Shown piece after piece: positions 20,811 through 31,662 of a stretch of 44,020 nt of DNA (position 1 is its first letter; each line of letters begins with the position of its first letter). Source of the DNA: Spirogloea muscicola (taxonomy: Eukaryota; Streptophyta; Zygnematophyceae; Spirogloeales; Spirogloeaceae); contig WELB01000214.1 of assembly GCA_009602725.1 (NCBI GenBank), forward strand, positions 62,232 to 106,251. The letters are read 5' to 3'. The position numbers and the translations under genes were made by a program. Below the pieces are notes generated by a model that did no database searches, was not told where the DNA came from, and saw only the letters and a list, made by a program, of their open reading frames with translations.

Positions 20811-21690
20811 TTCCATGGTGAACCGGTAGACTTTCCTGCAGCCGGGTCGCTGGCGCAAGTGTATCGCATGCGCTTGGCCGTCTCGCTGCAGAGGTCCATG
20901 GCCCGTGCGCTGCACCTTCGTGCCGGACGAGCCCTCGCTGCTGCCTCTGGCTCTGTCCAGGGGACCCACTTCCAGGACCCTAGCCTCTCTGATTTGCGGC
21001 TGCTTAGCAGGGGTTACTGAGTGATTTGTAGCTGCTTTCTTTCTTTGTGTGCTTTGGTTTCTTAGCGCTTCCTTAGGGCTTTTTGGCTTCGCTTTGAGGC
21101 TTGTGGAGCGTTTCGAGCGGTAATAAAGAGGAATGGGCCGACGGTCTCCGCGCCCGTCGCGTAGACCTGGTGGCCACCCCACAGGCCGGCGGGCCACGTC
21201 TTCTCCTGGACGTGGTGACCACCAACGCATACGACCGCTCACACCCTGCCCAATGTGCCACCAAGGTTGGGTATGCGGTCGCCTGCGCCGCCCGGGCTAA
21301 AGAGCAAGTACGCCGATCATCCGCGGGAAGACGAGTTCTTCCCGTTGGCAATTGACACCCATGGGGCGCTGGGCGCTCGGTGGCTCGAGCTGCTCACCCA
21401 GCTCGCCCGCCCACCATCGCCCGTCGCTTCCATAGGGAGCCGGTAGACTTTCCTGCAGCCGGGTCGCTGACGCAAGTGTATCGTATGCGCCTGGCCGTCT
21501 CGCTTCAGAGGTCTACGGCCCGGGCGCTGCACCTTCGTGCCGGTAGAGCCCTCGCTGCAGCCTCTGGCTCTGGCCAGGGGACCCACTTCCAGGAGCCTAG
21601 CATCTCTGATCTGCGGCTGCTTAGCAGGGGTTACCGAGTGATTCGTAGCTGCTTTGTTTCTTTGTGTGCTTGTCTTTCTTAAGAAAGAGG
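20805..21690 (+). repeat. Two LINE C-terminal copies, the second with most of the nuclease-like domain
   Basis: Copy 1 (20805-21080): FPAAGSLAQVYRMRLAVS, AGRALAAASGS, PSLSDLRLLSRGY with stop at 21018-21020 and the GTGATTTGTAGCTGC tail. Copy 2 (about 21095-21690) starts near RRVDLVATPQAGGPRLLLDV, continues TNAYDRSHPAQCATKVGYAV, ACAARAKEQ, a one-base frame change, KYADHPREDEFFPLAIDTHG and a second C-terminus ending PSISDLRLLSRGY. Acidic residues in VDLV and LLDVV and a Lys-containing KYAD segment fit a PD-(D/E)xK fold. Both copies are broken. Confidence 0.85.
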
Positions 21691-22215
21691 TGCCGAAATG
21701 GGACTACACCACAAACCACGGAAAAACACACAACGATGCAGAGGGAGGATAAGGGCTGGGAAAAGAAATGGCTCGCCCACAGAAGAAGAGGGGCTAGCAA
21801 AGCCAGCCCAGAAAAGAATGGACAATATCCGCAAGCCACAATGACCACAAAATGGTGCCGGAAAAGAAAAAACCACACTCCAGGACACGTAATAATGCAC
21901 ACGGATGCTCAGGGAGTGGGAAAGGCCAGCCCAAAAAGACTAGACAAAGTTCGAAGGGGTCAAGTGGCTGCCCTAAGAAGCTAGCACAAAAGGAACCAAG
22001 CAGCTACGAAACACTCAGTAACCCCTGCTAAGCAGCCGCAGGTTAGAAAAACTGGGCTCCTGATAGAGGGGCTTGCCTGTGTACCTAGGCCATCAGGCCC
22101 TCTTCCGCTCGGTCCCCGCTTGGTCCACCCTATCCACACATTATGAACACCCTCTGCATGCACTTGCTGGCTTTTCACAGCCGCTCTCTGCATTTCGATC
22201 AGCAGCCGCAGTTCT
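21691..22215. repeat. LINE tails: A, B and a diverged tail D
   Basis: Minus-oriented tail A at about 21770-21850 (GGCTCGCCCAC, GGGGCTAGCAAAGCCAGCCC). A second module lies at 21905-22060, ending in AGCAGCTACGAAACACTC and GTAACCCCTGCTAAGCAGCC. At 22140-22215 on the plus strand is a diverged tail D: ATGAACACCCTCTGCATGC, GGCTTTTCACAGCC and GATCAGCAGCCGCAG. Confidence 0.7.
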
Positions 22216-22991
22216 TCTTCCATCGTACGCTCCGCGTGCAGCAGCTTCCCATGCCTCCAGTGGGTGGCCCTTCTTCCAGCAGCCTCGCCATCATTGCTGT
22301 ATGCAGCTGCCGGCCAGCTTCTGCACACCTCCACCACCAGCAGCAAGCTCTCCACTCGCCCTTGTTTGCACTGACGCCTGGTCCTACCTCGCTCTGCTAC
22401 CAACGGCCCAGATACCCCGCCCCCACCTCCCTCTCCCGCCAGCCCCCCAAACCCCCAGCTTCTGGACCTTGCCAGCCGTGAAAGCTGGTCTGGAAGAGCT
22501 GCGGTGAGGCTGAAAGAATGCGAAAGGCAGGGCAGGAATCTGCTGCACCTCCCTTGGCCCACTGGTGTCCCAGCATCAGCCATGACGACAAGGCCCGACT
22601 GACTGGCAGCGTTCACTAATTGGTGCGAGCACTCCATCATCAGGTATACCTATTTGCGGGGCACAGACATTCTGTAAGTGCCAGCAAAGGACGAGAAGGC
22701 CGGAAGGCTGAGTATCGGGAGATTGATTGTGCATCAACTATTTGGCAGTGGAAGACGCAATCGATGCGCACTAGGCCCACCAGGCCCAAAGAGGGGGGCC
22801 TGCAGAGCACGGGCCGATTTGGAAAGACAAAATTTGTGCCGTGACTTGACGTCATGAACAATCTCAATCCCTGTGGCAAGAACATGGTGCAACAAGTGAG
22901 ATGCCGAGCTGCTGATGGATGCATGCACCCCCCAACAAGCCGTTCCAGCCAAAGCGCGGAGAGGAACGTGTGGGACAACTCGGGCACTAAC
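22216..22991. other. Low-information stretch downstream of starch synthase
   Basis: Contains Pro/Ser-rich reading frames on the plus strand and a long antisense frame, but no family motifs. The minus-strand frame of the starch synthase stays open down to 22640. Part of this stretch could therefore be a C-terminal extension, an intron plus a short last exon, or 3' UTR. Confidence 0.4.
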
Positions 22992-25900
22992 CATTGATAC
23001 TTTGCTGCAACAAGGACCTCCTCGTACTGTTGCGCAGCATTGTCCCACGACAAGTCCTGCGACATAGCACGATGCTGGATGCCCCTCCAAGAATCCTTGA
23101 AGTCGCGGAAGGTGTAGACTGCATTGCCTGTGGCATGGATAAGGCTCCCAGCATCCGCCTGGTCGAACGTCCATCCAAGTCCCGAACTGGAATAGGGGTC
23201 AAATGCAGACACGGTGTCTCGAAGGCCGCCAACAGAGTGAACCACGGGAACTGTGCCGTAACGGAAAGCGTACAGCTGGTTGAGGCCACAGGGCTCAAAC
23301 CGAGAGGGCATGAGCAGGATGTCAATTCCTGCTGTAATCCGGTGGGCCATGGCAACACTGAAGCCCACCCAGGACCGCACCTTGTCCTTGTGATTGTTCT
23401 CAAAGGTTCGCAACATGTCTTCCAGGTCCCCGCGCCCGCTGCCCAGAAGCACCAGCTGCAGGTCCTGGTCCATCAACCAGGGCATAGCCTCTGCGATAAT
23501 GTCAACGCCCTTTTGGTAGTCAAGTCGCCCGATGAAACCCAACAACGGCACGTCTGATCGTACCGGCAGGCCAAGCTCTCGCTGTAGAGCAGCTTTACAC
23601 TGCCCCTTGCCCTCGGCCAGCGACTGGAGGGAATAGTTCCGGTAGCCATCCGACTGCAGGTGTGCATCTGTCTCCGGGCCCCACTCGTGCTCATCGATGC
23701 CATTGACGACTCCCCGCAGCTTCCAATTGTGATTGCGAAGGACGGCATCAAGTCCCCAGCCTCCTTCTGGTGTTTGACACTCCCAGGCGTATCCATGCGA
23801 CACAGCAACCAGTCGATGAGCCATGATGATGCCCGCCATGAAGATATTCATGTGCTCTCCGCCAATCGGATCAAACAGTCGAAACTTGTTGATGTAATGA
23901 TCAGCAATGCCCAGCTTGGAAAACTCAGTCAAGGGGCCTCGGCCCTGTGGCAGCACGATAAACCATGTCTGGCCGTCAGAAGTTCCTCACGGACTACTGA
24001 AACATTGGATAAAATATCCTGCTTTTCCTGATGCACGATGATGCAATGATCAGCTGATGTTAATTGGTGGCTGCAAGTCGCCACCTTAACCAACCAAACT
24101 CCCCTCTCTGGTGAAGCAGAAGTGGTTTATCGGAGGACCAAGAGAACCTGATGCGCCATGTTGTGGATGACGAGCGTGGACCGAGCATACTGCATCAACC
24201 CATGATCGCGATAGTATGCCTGGAGAAAGACCGGGAGCAAGGCAGTGTGCCAGTCATTGGCAATGAATGCCAAATTGCTATCCCCATACGGAGCACCTCC
24301 ACAAGGCACGTGCCAGGGTGCCTGCAAGCTCGCAACAACTTTAAGAACCGTCAGTGGACGTCTTTCATGCCTCAACGGATCTTGTCAATGATTGTATATG
24401 ACGTGCAGGTGTGGGGTGGACCCCAGCCTGCAGCTCACCATGTCGACGGTCACATTGACTGAAGGTCTTTAAGAGCAGATTATCAGCACGGCCAAGCATG
24501 ACTAGGTCTGAAATTGCTTGCTATGACAATACACATGGAGCATGACAAGGCCTTGCCAGCTCTCTCAAAGTAAAACCTTGTGTCAGCACTACCCTGCCAA
24601 GGCAATGACATGAAGAAAGCAGTAGGAGAGCTCCACAGAAGCTGGCATCCAACCTCAATGGCAGCTTTGCACAGCAGGATCATCCGGAATTGCACCTCCT
24701 GTGAAGCAGACAAGACCACCAATACATTTAGCAGCATCGCTGGTATGGCTGAGCCCCAGTGGGCTCTTCAAACTGGCAAAGCGCCAGCCGCTCATGCTCG
24801 AACTAGCAGCAAGCAACCCATGGAAGTGCATACCTCTCGAGACCCTCCATAGATATTATTAGCATGATGATGGAATACACTAGCATCCAAGAACACCCAG
24901 TCCACACCATCCTTGTAGCCATGGAAGTACCCAACCTCCATGTCCTGCGATGCCAAGGCAGGCCTCAGAAATGAACAGCGCGGCCTTCATGACAGGCACC
25001 TCCACTACAGGAGTCAATCGAGAGTGATCTGAGGCCACAATGAAGAGTAGCTGGCGGACCTGACCACCAATGTTAAATTGCTTCCTAGCTCCAGTCTCCC
25101 ACGCCTCTGCATAATGTTTGTACCTGGGAGCGACAACCTGAGGAATGCAGGCAATGAGGAAGGAAGTCACAGCTCCTTCAGACGGGCACTTGGTTAGGTG
25201 CAGGAGCACAGGGCAAACAAGTGTACTACCTAGAGCACACTGCATTCGCACGGAGTGTCTGAAAGCTCAAGACAGACTTTCTGTGCAGCACTGTCGGCAG
25301 CTAGGATGCACAAGCAAGCTTTTCTTCTCAGCTCCATTACCTTGTACCTATCAGGCCAGCCAAAACCACGGGGGAATTTGTGCATTCAAGGGACGTGCGT
25401 ACCATGACTCGATGGCCTCTGCGAGCCAATGCCTTTGGCAATGCTCCCACGACATCCCCCAAGCCACCTGCATTTGCAGATTGATTGTGAGAGCATGGGG
25501 ACGGCTGCATAATGCTCAACAAGCGTGCTCGCCCCTAAGACGTGGCCAGGCCCGAGGCACTCATTTCTCTCTGTTCGTCGATCGGGTCCCACGAGCCCCG
25601 CAGCCCATGCCGAGGCGACAATCTACCTAAGATTGACCGTCATGTTCTGCAGCTGAAAGAGACAGGTGCTTCAGAATGCCGAGCCAAGCTTGCCTGTTTT
25701 TGACCAAGGAGCACATTCAGCAGCAACCACGACAATGTTCATCACATTCGGGCCGGCCAGCGGAGGGGCCGGGTCTTGGTGAGGAGGTGGGGCAGGCTCC
25801 TCCTTCCTCACTGGCTCCGCCACGGGAGGCGGCTCGTGCTTCTGTTCGGGTGGAGGAGGAGGGGCTTGCTGCTGGGGGGTGCGCGGCTGCCAGGGGAGCG

Positions 25901-26597
25901 TGCGGGCTGCAGGCTGCATGGGAGTAGACGACCGGGGCCTTGAGGCAGGAGCACTGGGTGCAGGTCTCGCTGCCATAGATTGCCGGCCTGTGGCCATTGC
26001 GGAACGGGCCTTGGTGGTGGAGGCAGATGGCCAGCTTGACGAGGGCCTGGCGGCAGGATCGAGCGGAGGCGATGCGGGGCTGGGCGCAGGCGCCGCGCCC
26101 TGGCTTTGGGCCTGGCCGGTCTCCCGCCAGGGCTCTGAGCTCGACTCGCCCGGGCTTTGGTTCGGATCCATCAGAGCTGCGTGCAGCTTCTTCCGCTCTT
26201 CGATCTGCAGCATCGCCCCGAGCGACCACATCGTCAGGCCCTCTTCCGGAAGCCCTGCTCCAGGTGACCGGCAGAGCAGCGAGCCGGCTGCCCGAGTGGG
26301 CCGCGGTCTCTACCAGGGCCTGTCCATTTAGTCGTGGCGGCAGCAGCTCGCTCGCTCACACTCACTCCTGCAGAGACGCATCGCAGGAGGGAGGCCGCCA
26401 GGGATGGCGAGGGGAGGGGCGGGGCAGGTCAGCTCACCTGCGACAGCAGCTCCCTCTGCATGGCCAGCAGGCGCTTGTTGTGCTCCTGCAGGGATGCGCG
26501 CCGGTCGGCCACCGCCTGCGGCGTGCCGGCGCCGTCGCCCCGCGCGGACTCATCGCCGTCACCCGAGCCGGCCGCCCTGGCGGCGCACCGGCGCGCC
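22992..26597 (-). CDS. Starch synthase, class II (GT5), N-terminus in assembly gap
   Basis: Transfers glucose from ADP-glucose to alpha-1,4-glucan in the plastid. Exons, in transcription order and phase-checked: 26597-26439 (partial, [21 protein letters not shown]), about 26300-25694, 25467-25403, 25137-25060, 24944-24834, 24698-24654, 24321-24148, 23944-22992. A Pro/Ala-rich linker precedes [19 protein letters not shown], and the ADP-glucose-binding [16 protein letters not shown] is split by an intron with a GC donor (25693-25692). Later blocks: [87 protein letters not shown]. The class II call rests on the linker and on AAKYQW, which normally ends the protein. Here the frame continues 117 codons unless GTTAGT at 22991 is a donor. 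It is divergent from murB, so the promoters lie in the N gap. Confidence 0.95.
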
Positions 26598-27050
26598 NNN
26601 NNNNNNNNNNNNNNNNNNNNNNNNNNNNNNNNNNNNNNNNNNNNNNNNNNNNNNNNNNNNNNNNNNNNNNNNNNNNNNNNNNNNNNNNNNNNNNNNNNNN
26701 NNNNNNNNNNNNNNNNNNNNNNNNNNNNNNNNNNNNNNNNNNNNNNNNNNNNNNNNNNNNNNNNNNNNNNNNNNNNNNNNNNNNNNNNNNNNNNNNNNNN
26801 NNNNNNNNNNNNNNNNNNNNNNNNNNNNNNNNNNNNNNNNNNNNNNNNNNNNNNNNNNNNNNNNNNNNNNNNNNNNNNNNNNNNNNNNNNNNNNNNNNNN
26901 NNNNNNNNNNNNNNNNNNNNNNNNNNNNNNNNNNNNNNNNNNNNNNNNNNNNNNNNNNNNNNNNNNNNNNNNNNNNNNNNNNNNNNNNNNNNNNNNNNNN
27001 NNNNNNNNNNNNNNNNNNNNNNNNNNNNNNNNNNNNNNNNNNNNNNNNNN
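26598..27050. other. Assembly gap (Ns) over a divergent promoter
   Basis: A run of about 453 N. It hides the first exons of both the leftward starch synthase and the rightward murB, and whatever promoter separates them. The true length may differ from the run length. Confidence 0.95.
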
Positions 27051-28636
27051 CCGGCCCCCGGCGCCTGCCCGCCGCGCCGCGCTCTCCGCGCAGCCCGCGC
27101 CGGGCGGCGACCTCCACGGCGCCCCCGAGCTGCAGCGCGCCCGGCTGCTGAGCGAGCTGTGCACGTGGGGCATCGGCGGCCCCGCCAAGCTCCTGGCCGA
27201 GGTCCGCGACCACGCCCAGATGGCCCGCACCCTCAGGTCGGCCGGCCCTCTGGCTGCTCACCGTGCAGGCCGGCTGTGCCCGCCCTTGTGCCCCCCACCG
27301 AGCTCATCGGCTCATCCGGCTGATGAGCTCGCGGCTTCTGGTACACCACCTGCCTCACCCCCGCCTGCCGCTCCGCCTCGCTCTGGCCTCCTCGTTGCTC
27401 CGCCGAAGATACTGCCAGCGCCACTCCATCCCCTACTGCGTTGTCGGCAAAGGCTCCAACTGCCTCTTTGACGACCGCGGCTACGACGGGTGCATCATCC
27501 TGAACCGCATCGACTTCCTCGAGCACGATGGCCACGGTCTCTACCGGGCCGGAGGAGGGCACCCCTTCAACCAGCTGGGCGTCACTGCTTCTCGCAACGG
27601 CTTCACTGGGCTGGAGTTTGCGTGCGGCATCCCTGGCACGGTCGGCGGAGCAGTCTTCATGAATGCTGGAGCCAATGGGCAGGTGCAGTCCTTCGCAGCA
27701 GGCTGCTGGCTGGCGCGCTCCACGATAGCTCCCCCTGCTAGCACGTGACCACGACACTCCTGCTACTGGCAGGAGAGCAGCGACGTCCTGAAGTCCGTGG
27801 AGGTGGTCACGCCAGAAGGCGATCAGAGAGTTCTCCACAGGGAAGAGGGAGAGCTGCCCTACTCTTACAGGTCGTCGCCCTTCCAACACGAGCACAAACA
27901 AGTGGCAATCGTTGCTGCCACGTTTGGTCTGAGTCCTTGCTCAGAAGCTCGTGCTCGTCAGCACGAGTACATGACCAGGTAAGCTTCACCAGCTAGCCCA
28001 CCTTGCCACCTCGCTTATGCAGATGCTTTCCAATCCTAGTTTCAAGAGCAGCATAAAGAGGGCAGGAGCGCTGCGGGGGCGGGGCGGGTCAGGAAAGAAG
28101 AACAGTGCTTTGCTGGAGTGTGCACAGCTTAAGCATTGCTTACATGCCCATCCTTGACACTAGAGACAGCTGAGCCCTACTCGCATCATGTGCTCCTGAG
28201 AGCAGACCTTTGCAGGAGTGTGCGTTGCCTTTCAACATTGCTGCCTTGCCTTCTTTGGCCATCAGATAGAGCCCAACTCGCTACATGTGCTTCCGTGAGT
28301 TGGCCCTCTTGACATGCCGTTGCCCTGCTGGTGACCCCTGGTGATGTGCCCAGGCGGAGACAGACGCAACCAATATCGGAGCGCACTGCTGGATGTGTTT
28401 TCAGGAACCCACAGGTGGGGGGACTTTCGGCTGGGGCCATGATAGATACACTTGGCCTCAAGGGCTACTCAGTGGGGGGTGCCAAGGTCTCCCAGTTGCA
28501 TGCGAATTTCCTCGTCAACCAGGGTAACTCCAGAGCTATGGATATGAAAGGCCTGATAGAAGCTATCAAGGCTCAGGTACAAGCTGCATACGGCATTGAG
28601 TTACAGGAGGAAGTGAGGCACATACCTTACAGGTAG
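27051..28636 (+). CDS. murB: UDP-N-acetylenolpyruvoylglucosamine reductase (MurB), N-terminus in gap
   Basis: MurB is the FAD- and NADPH-dependent enzyme making UDP-N-acetylmuramic acid in peptidoglycan synthesis. Exons: up to 27236, 27409-27682, 27773-27978, 28354-28636, all junctions phase-consistent. The FAD domain shows LCTWGIGGPAKLLAEV, IPYCVVGKGSNCLFDD, GLEFACGIPGTVGGAVFMNAG and GELPYSYRSSPFQ. The C-terminal domain shows TQPISERTAGCVFRNP, GAMIDTLGLKGYSVGGAKVS and QLHANFLVNQG. In GCVFRNP a Cys occupies the place where E. coli MurB has its proton-donating Ser. The introns show it is nuclear, not a bacterial contaminant, and a plastid location is inferred. Family identity is very secure; the start and transit peptide are lost in the gap. 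Confidence 0.96.
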
Positions 28637-29423
28637 CAGGGAGTAGCTAGCCGCTGAGGTGCCACTCTTCCAATAGGAGGTTGGCACAGCTATCGGCTAA
28701 CTGGCACGCTTGCCAGCCTTGCCATCACTCTTCTGTCACTAGATTTGCAAAGCAGGCATCCACTACCCGTTAAAGCAGAGGCGCCCACCCTGCTATTCCA
28801 GGCATACATTGCCCGTTTAAGCAGACGCAGCCCACCCTATTATTTCATCATCCCTGCCTTCCACGCTTCAAGCTGCTGTCAAGCTCTCCTACTATCTCCC
28901 TGGAGTAAGGAAACAAGCTGGCCATGTTACCATTGATATTCTATCCAAGACACGTTTACTGCATTCTCGATGTACTTCAGCATCACTGCATCTTGATTCG
29001 ATCATTCTCTTTTGGGCAGCATCTATGGGCACAGACTTAGATTTTCCACCATCTTCACAGGGAGTATGCTAAGCAGGATTTAGCCAGTGGCAACCGTGGC
29101 CTGTGTGGTGAGCTTTCAATGTCTCCGTGGCCTGTGTGGTGAGCTTTCAATGTCTCCGTGCATCACTCATGTGGCAAGCACAATAAAAGTCAACAACTTC
29201 AGTCAGGAGACAGAAGCGCTCTCTTATGGATTGTGCAGGATAAGAGCAACCAATCACTTTGCAGAACAACCTGAGTGACCAATGTCACATGGAGAAGTGG
29301 CTCAGAAGTGGGAGGCAAAAGTGGCTCGAAGGGACAAATGGCAGTGGTCAACATCAAAAGGTTGACAAATACATGTGGGTAAAATTGGGTCCGTGTTGCA
29401 GACACTGGAGTCAGAGGGGAGCA
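28637..29423. other. Intergenic between convergent murB and TFIIH p44 genes
   Basis: No gene recognised. It contains a perfect 31-bp tandem duplication (29094-29124 and 29125-29155). The rest shows no frame with splice support. Confidence 0.6.
29094..29155. repeat. Perfect 2 x 31-bp tandem duplication
   Basis: The unit starting CCGTGGCCTGTGTGGTGAGC is present twice in direct succession with no mismatch, followed by the first five bases of a third unit. This suggests a recent duplication or a minisatellite seed. Confidence 0.9.
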
Positions 29424-31662
29424 TTAGTGGTTGGACTCCGCAGTCATACTAAGAGCAGGCTGGCTTTCACAACCAGGGCAGTTGTGCAAGCTTTCATGGA
29501 CATAGGCATCACAATCGAAGCAGAAGTGCTTCTTACACCTCGGGCAGGCCAGCCGTACTCCTCCAAAGTTTCCAGCTGCAAGTGGATAAACAGTTAATTT
29601 GCATACCGCTGAGAATGAAGTCCTACTCAAAGAGAGTCTTACTGAGAACGTCTGACTGCTAGGCAAGAGCAGGGGCACTCAACTGGATAGGGGGAGCAGC
29701 TGCTGGCACCCAAAGCATGACTGTGGCTGGTCAGGTACTTGGAACCGTGGCAGGCTCTGGGAAGTTACTGACACTTCCTCGTAAGGAGGCACCGGAAACA
29801 GATGATGGTAAGACCGTGCGAGGTGTGGTGATGACACTACCGTGAGGCCACACACAGGGCATTCGGTGGGCAGCTCACAAACTCGTACCCTGCAAGATTC
29901 CAAGCACTCCTGAGTCAGCAAGTCATCAAGGTCCTAAGAGAGGACTGCAGGTGTGCAGCTGCGTAACGTCCTCACCTGCAGCGAGGGCAAGTATAGCCAC
30001 CGCCAAGACGAAGAATGGAGTGGCAGGCGCACAAGGCGGCAGACCCTTCAGGTGCACGCTGGGGGAAGCCCATACGGACCAGAGACGCAACCGCCGCTTC
30101 TGCCAGCGTGGGAGGGGGGGGTGCATGCTCTAGTACCAGCTCCTGCAGATGGCTCTGGCATCAACAGTGTGGAGATTGTCATCCAGGACCCTTTGGGTTG
30201 TCCTCATCAATCTGTTGGTCATGCTGGCTGGCCCCGAGTAGCTAAGTGTAAGGGTTCATCAGAGAAAGTGTGCCTAGGGCGTGTCTGCAATCTGAGAGAT
30301 GCTGCAGACCTCGGACATGGCGACGGAGTACCTCCCTCCTGTCTTTTCGCATAAGACTTTGCAGATATAGAGCTCCGCTGACAAGCCCACAACCGAGCAC
30401 CGGATGCGGGACTCTCTGGAAGTGTCACAAGGCCGGAAGCAGGTTTGTCAATGGCTTGGCAACCTGTGCATGCCCTGTGCCAGATCTTCCGAAACCTTGG
30501 CTAAGTGTAGATGCAGCTGGTTTCAACTGTGGCAGTAAAGGTGCAGGGCAGATAGTCAGACTTCCACATACTTGCATCGTTTTATGGAAGCAGTGACGTC
30601 GCCAGGGTCGCAGGTGCAGAGTGCAGCATAAAGCATGAGAATCTCCCGCTGGCCATAAGATGGTATCTGAGAGAGCGAGTCACGTGCGAGGTCCAGAGCG
30701 TTCTGGGAGATACGTGACAGACTTGTCAGCAGCAAACCTTGGTTTGGCAAATCTGCTGTTAGTCCAGCATCTAGCCGCAATTGTGCAGCAGCCCGTAGGA
30801 GCCCGGGCAAGGTGACCACGCTTGCACTCAGGTGGAGCAGTAGAACGAGCAGGCTCGGAACCTGGATAGAGGCATCGCCCACACACGTCAGGTTCTTGCG
30901 CAGCTCTCGGATGTGGTCCTCCGGGTTGCCGGAGAGCTCTGTCAGGCGCTCTGCTACGCCCTTGCGTAGTACGATAATGCCCACGTGACTAAGAGGGTTC
31001 TGGTCAAAGAACTCCCGCACAAAAACCTCCACACTTGCTGCCTCAACAGCCATCCGACTTGGCCGCAGGTCCATCTCCTGCGCAGCCTGCATCTTGCCAG
31101 GTCGGTCTCGGCGTCAGCATTGCATCAGTATTGTCGCTCATCTTGCGGCAAGATGTACGGAACGGTGTGACTGCTATGCAGCAGCCGAGGGCCAGGCCCG
31201 TTGAAGAGGTGGCCTCCATGAGCTGCACGATACTCACACAGGAGAGGTCCACGATCAGGTAGAGGTAGCGAATCATGCCACGTCGAATGCGAGCGGCCGG
31301 CGCTTCCAGGAAGCGACGACGCCTTTCACGCTGCTGGGCAGCGATGTTGACCGGCTTGAGCAGGCCAGCCTCATCCTCCTGCAGCAGAGCTCAAGGAGGG
31401 AGGACTATCGACTATCAGGCAAGTAGCCATGTGGAGAGCAGCAGAAGAAAGAGTCTGAGCTGTGGGCAACTGGCTGCAGAAGGGGAAGGGCCACCAAATC
31501 TGTGGCAGCCAGCAAGGGCGTGAGGACCTGCAGAGCCTCCCAAGAACGGTCGTCAGCGTAGGTCCGCTGCCACGCTTCCAGATCACGCTCGGCCTCCTCC
31601 GCCTCGACATCACCGTCCTCATCCATGGCCTCTGGCGGAAGGTCGCCATTAGTGTGACTCAT
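29424..31662 (-). CDS. GTF2H2: TFIIH core subunit p44 (SSL1/GTF2H2)
   Basis: p44 is a core TFIIH subunit that stimulates the XPD helicase in nucleotide-excision repair and transcription. Exons in order: 31662-31528 (ATG), 31378-31238, 31086-30862, 30702-30572, 30415-30310, 30154-29976, 29889 onward to about 29700, and a last exon from about 29572 to the TAA at 29424. Visible: [15 protein letters not shown] (vWA strand 1), [58 protein letters not shown], then [14 protein letters not shown] and [18 protein letters not shown]. The C-terminal C4 zinc region shows [25 protein letters not shown] and NCPGCE. One junction is unresolved: after CFGCQ the frame meets a TGA and no GT donor gives the right phase. 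All other parts match the roughly 400-residue family. Confidence 0.94.

Noticed and set aside
21981-22640. 219-codon minus-strand frame
   Set aside because: It merges a LINE stop-region remnant, a diverged tail D and flanking sequence, with no family motifs and low-complexity Gly/Arg stretches.
25997-27471. Very long open frames across 26.4-27.4 kb on both strands
   Set aside because: They consist mostly of X residues from the N gap. Only the flanking exons of starch synthase (-) and murB (+) are real.
29094-29155. Target-site duplication of an inserted element
   Set aside because: The two 31-bp copies are immediately adjacent with nothing between them, so this is a simple tandem duplication.
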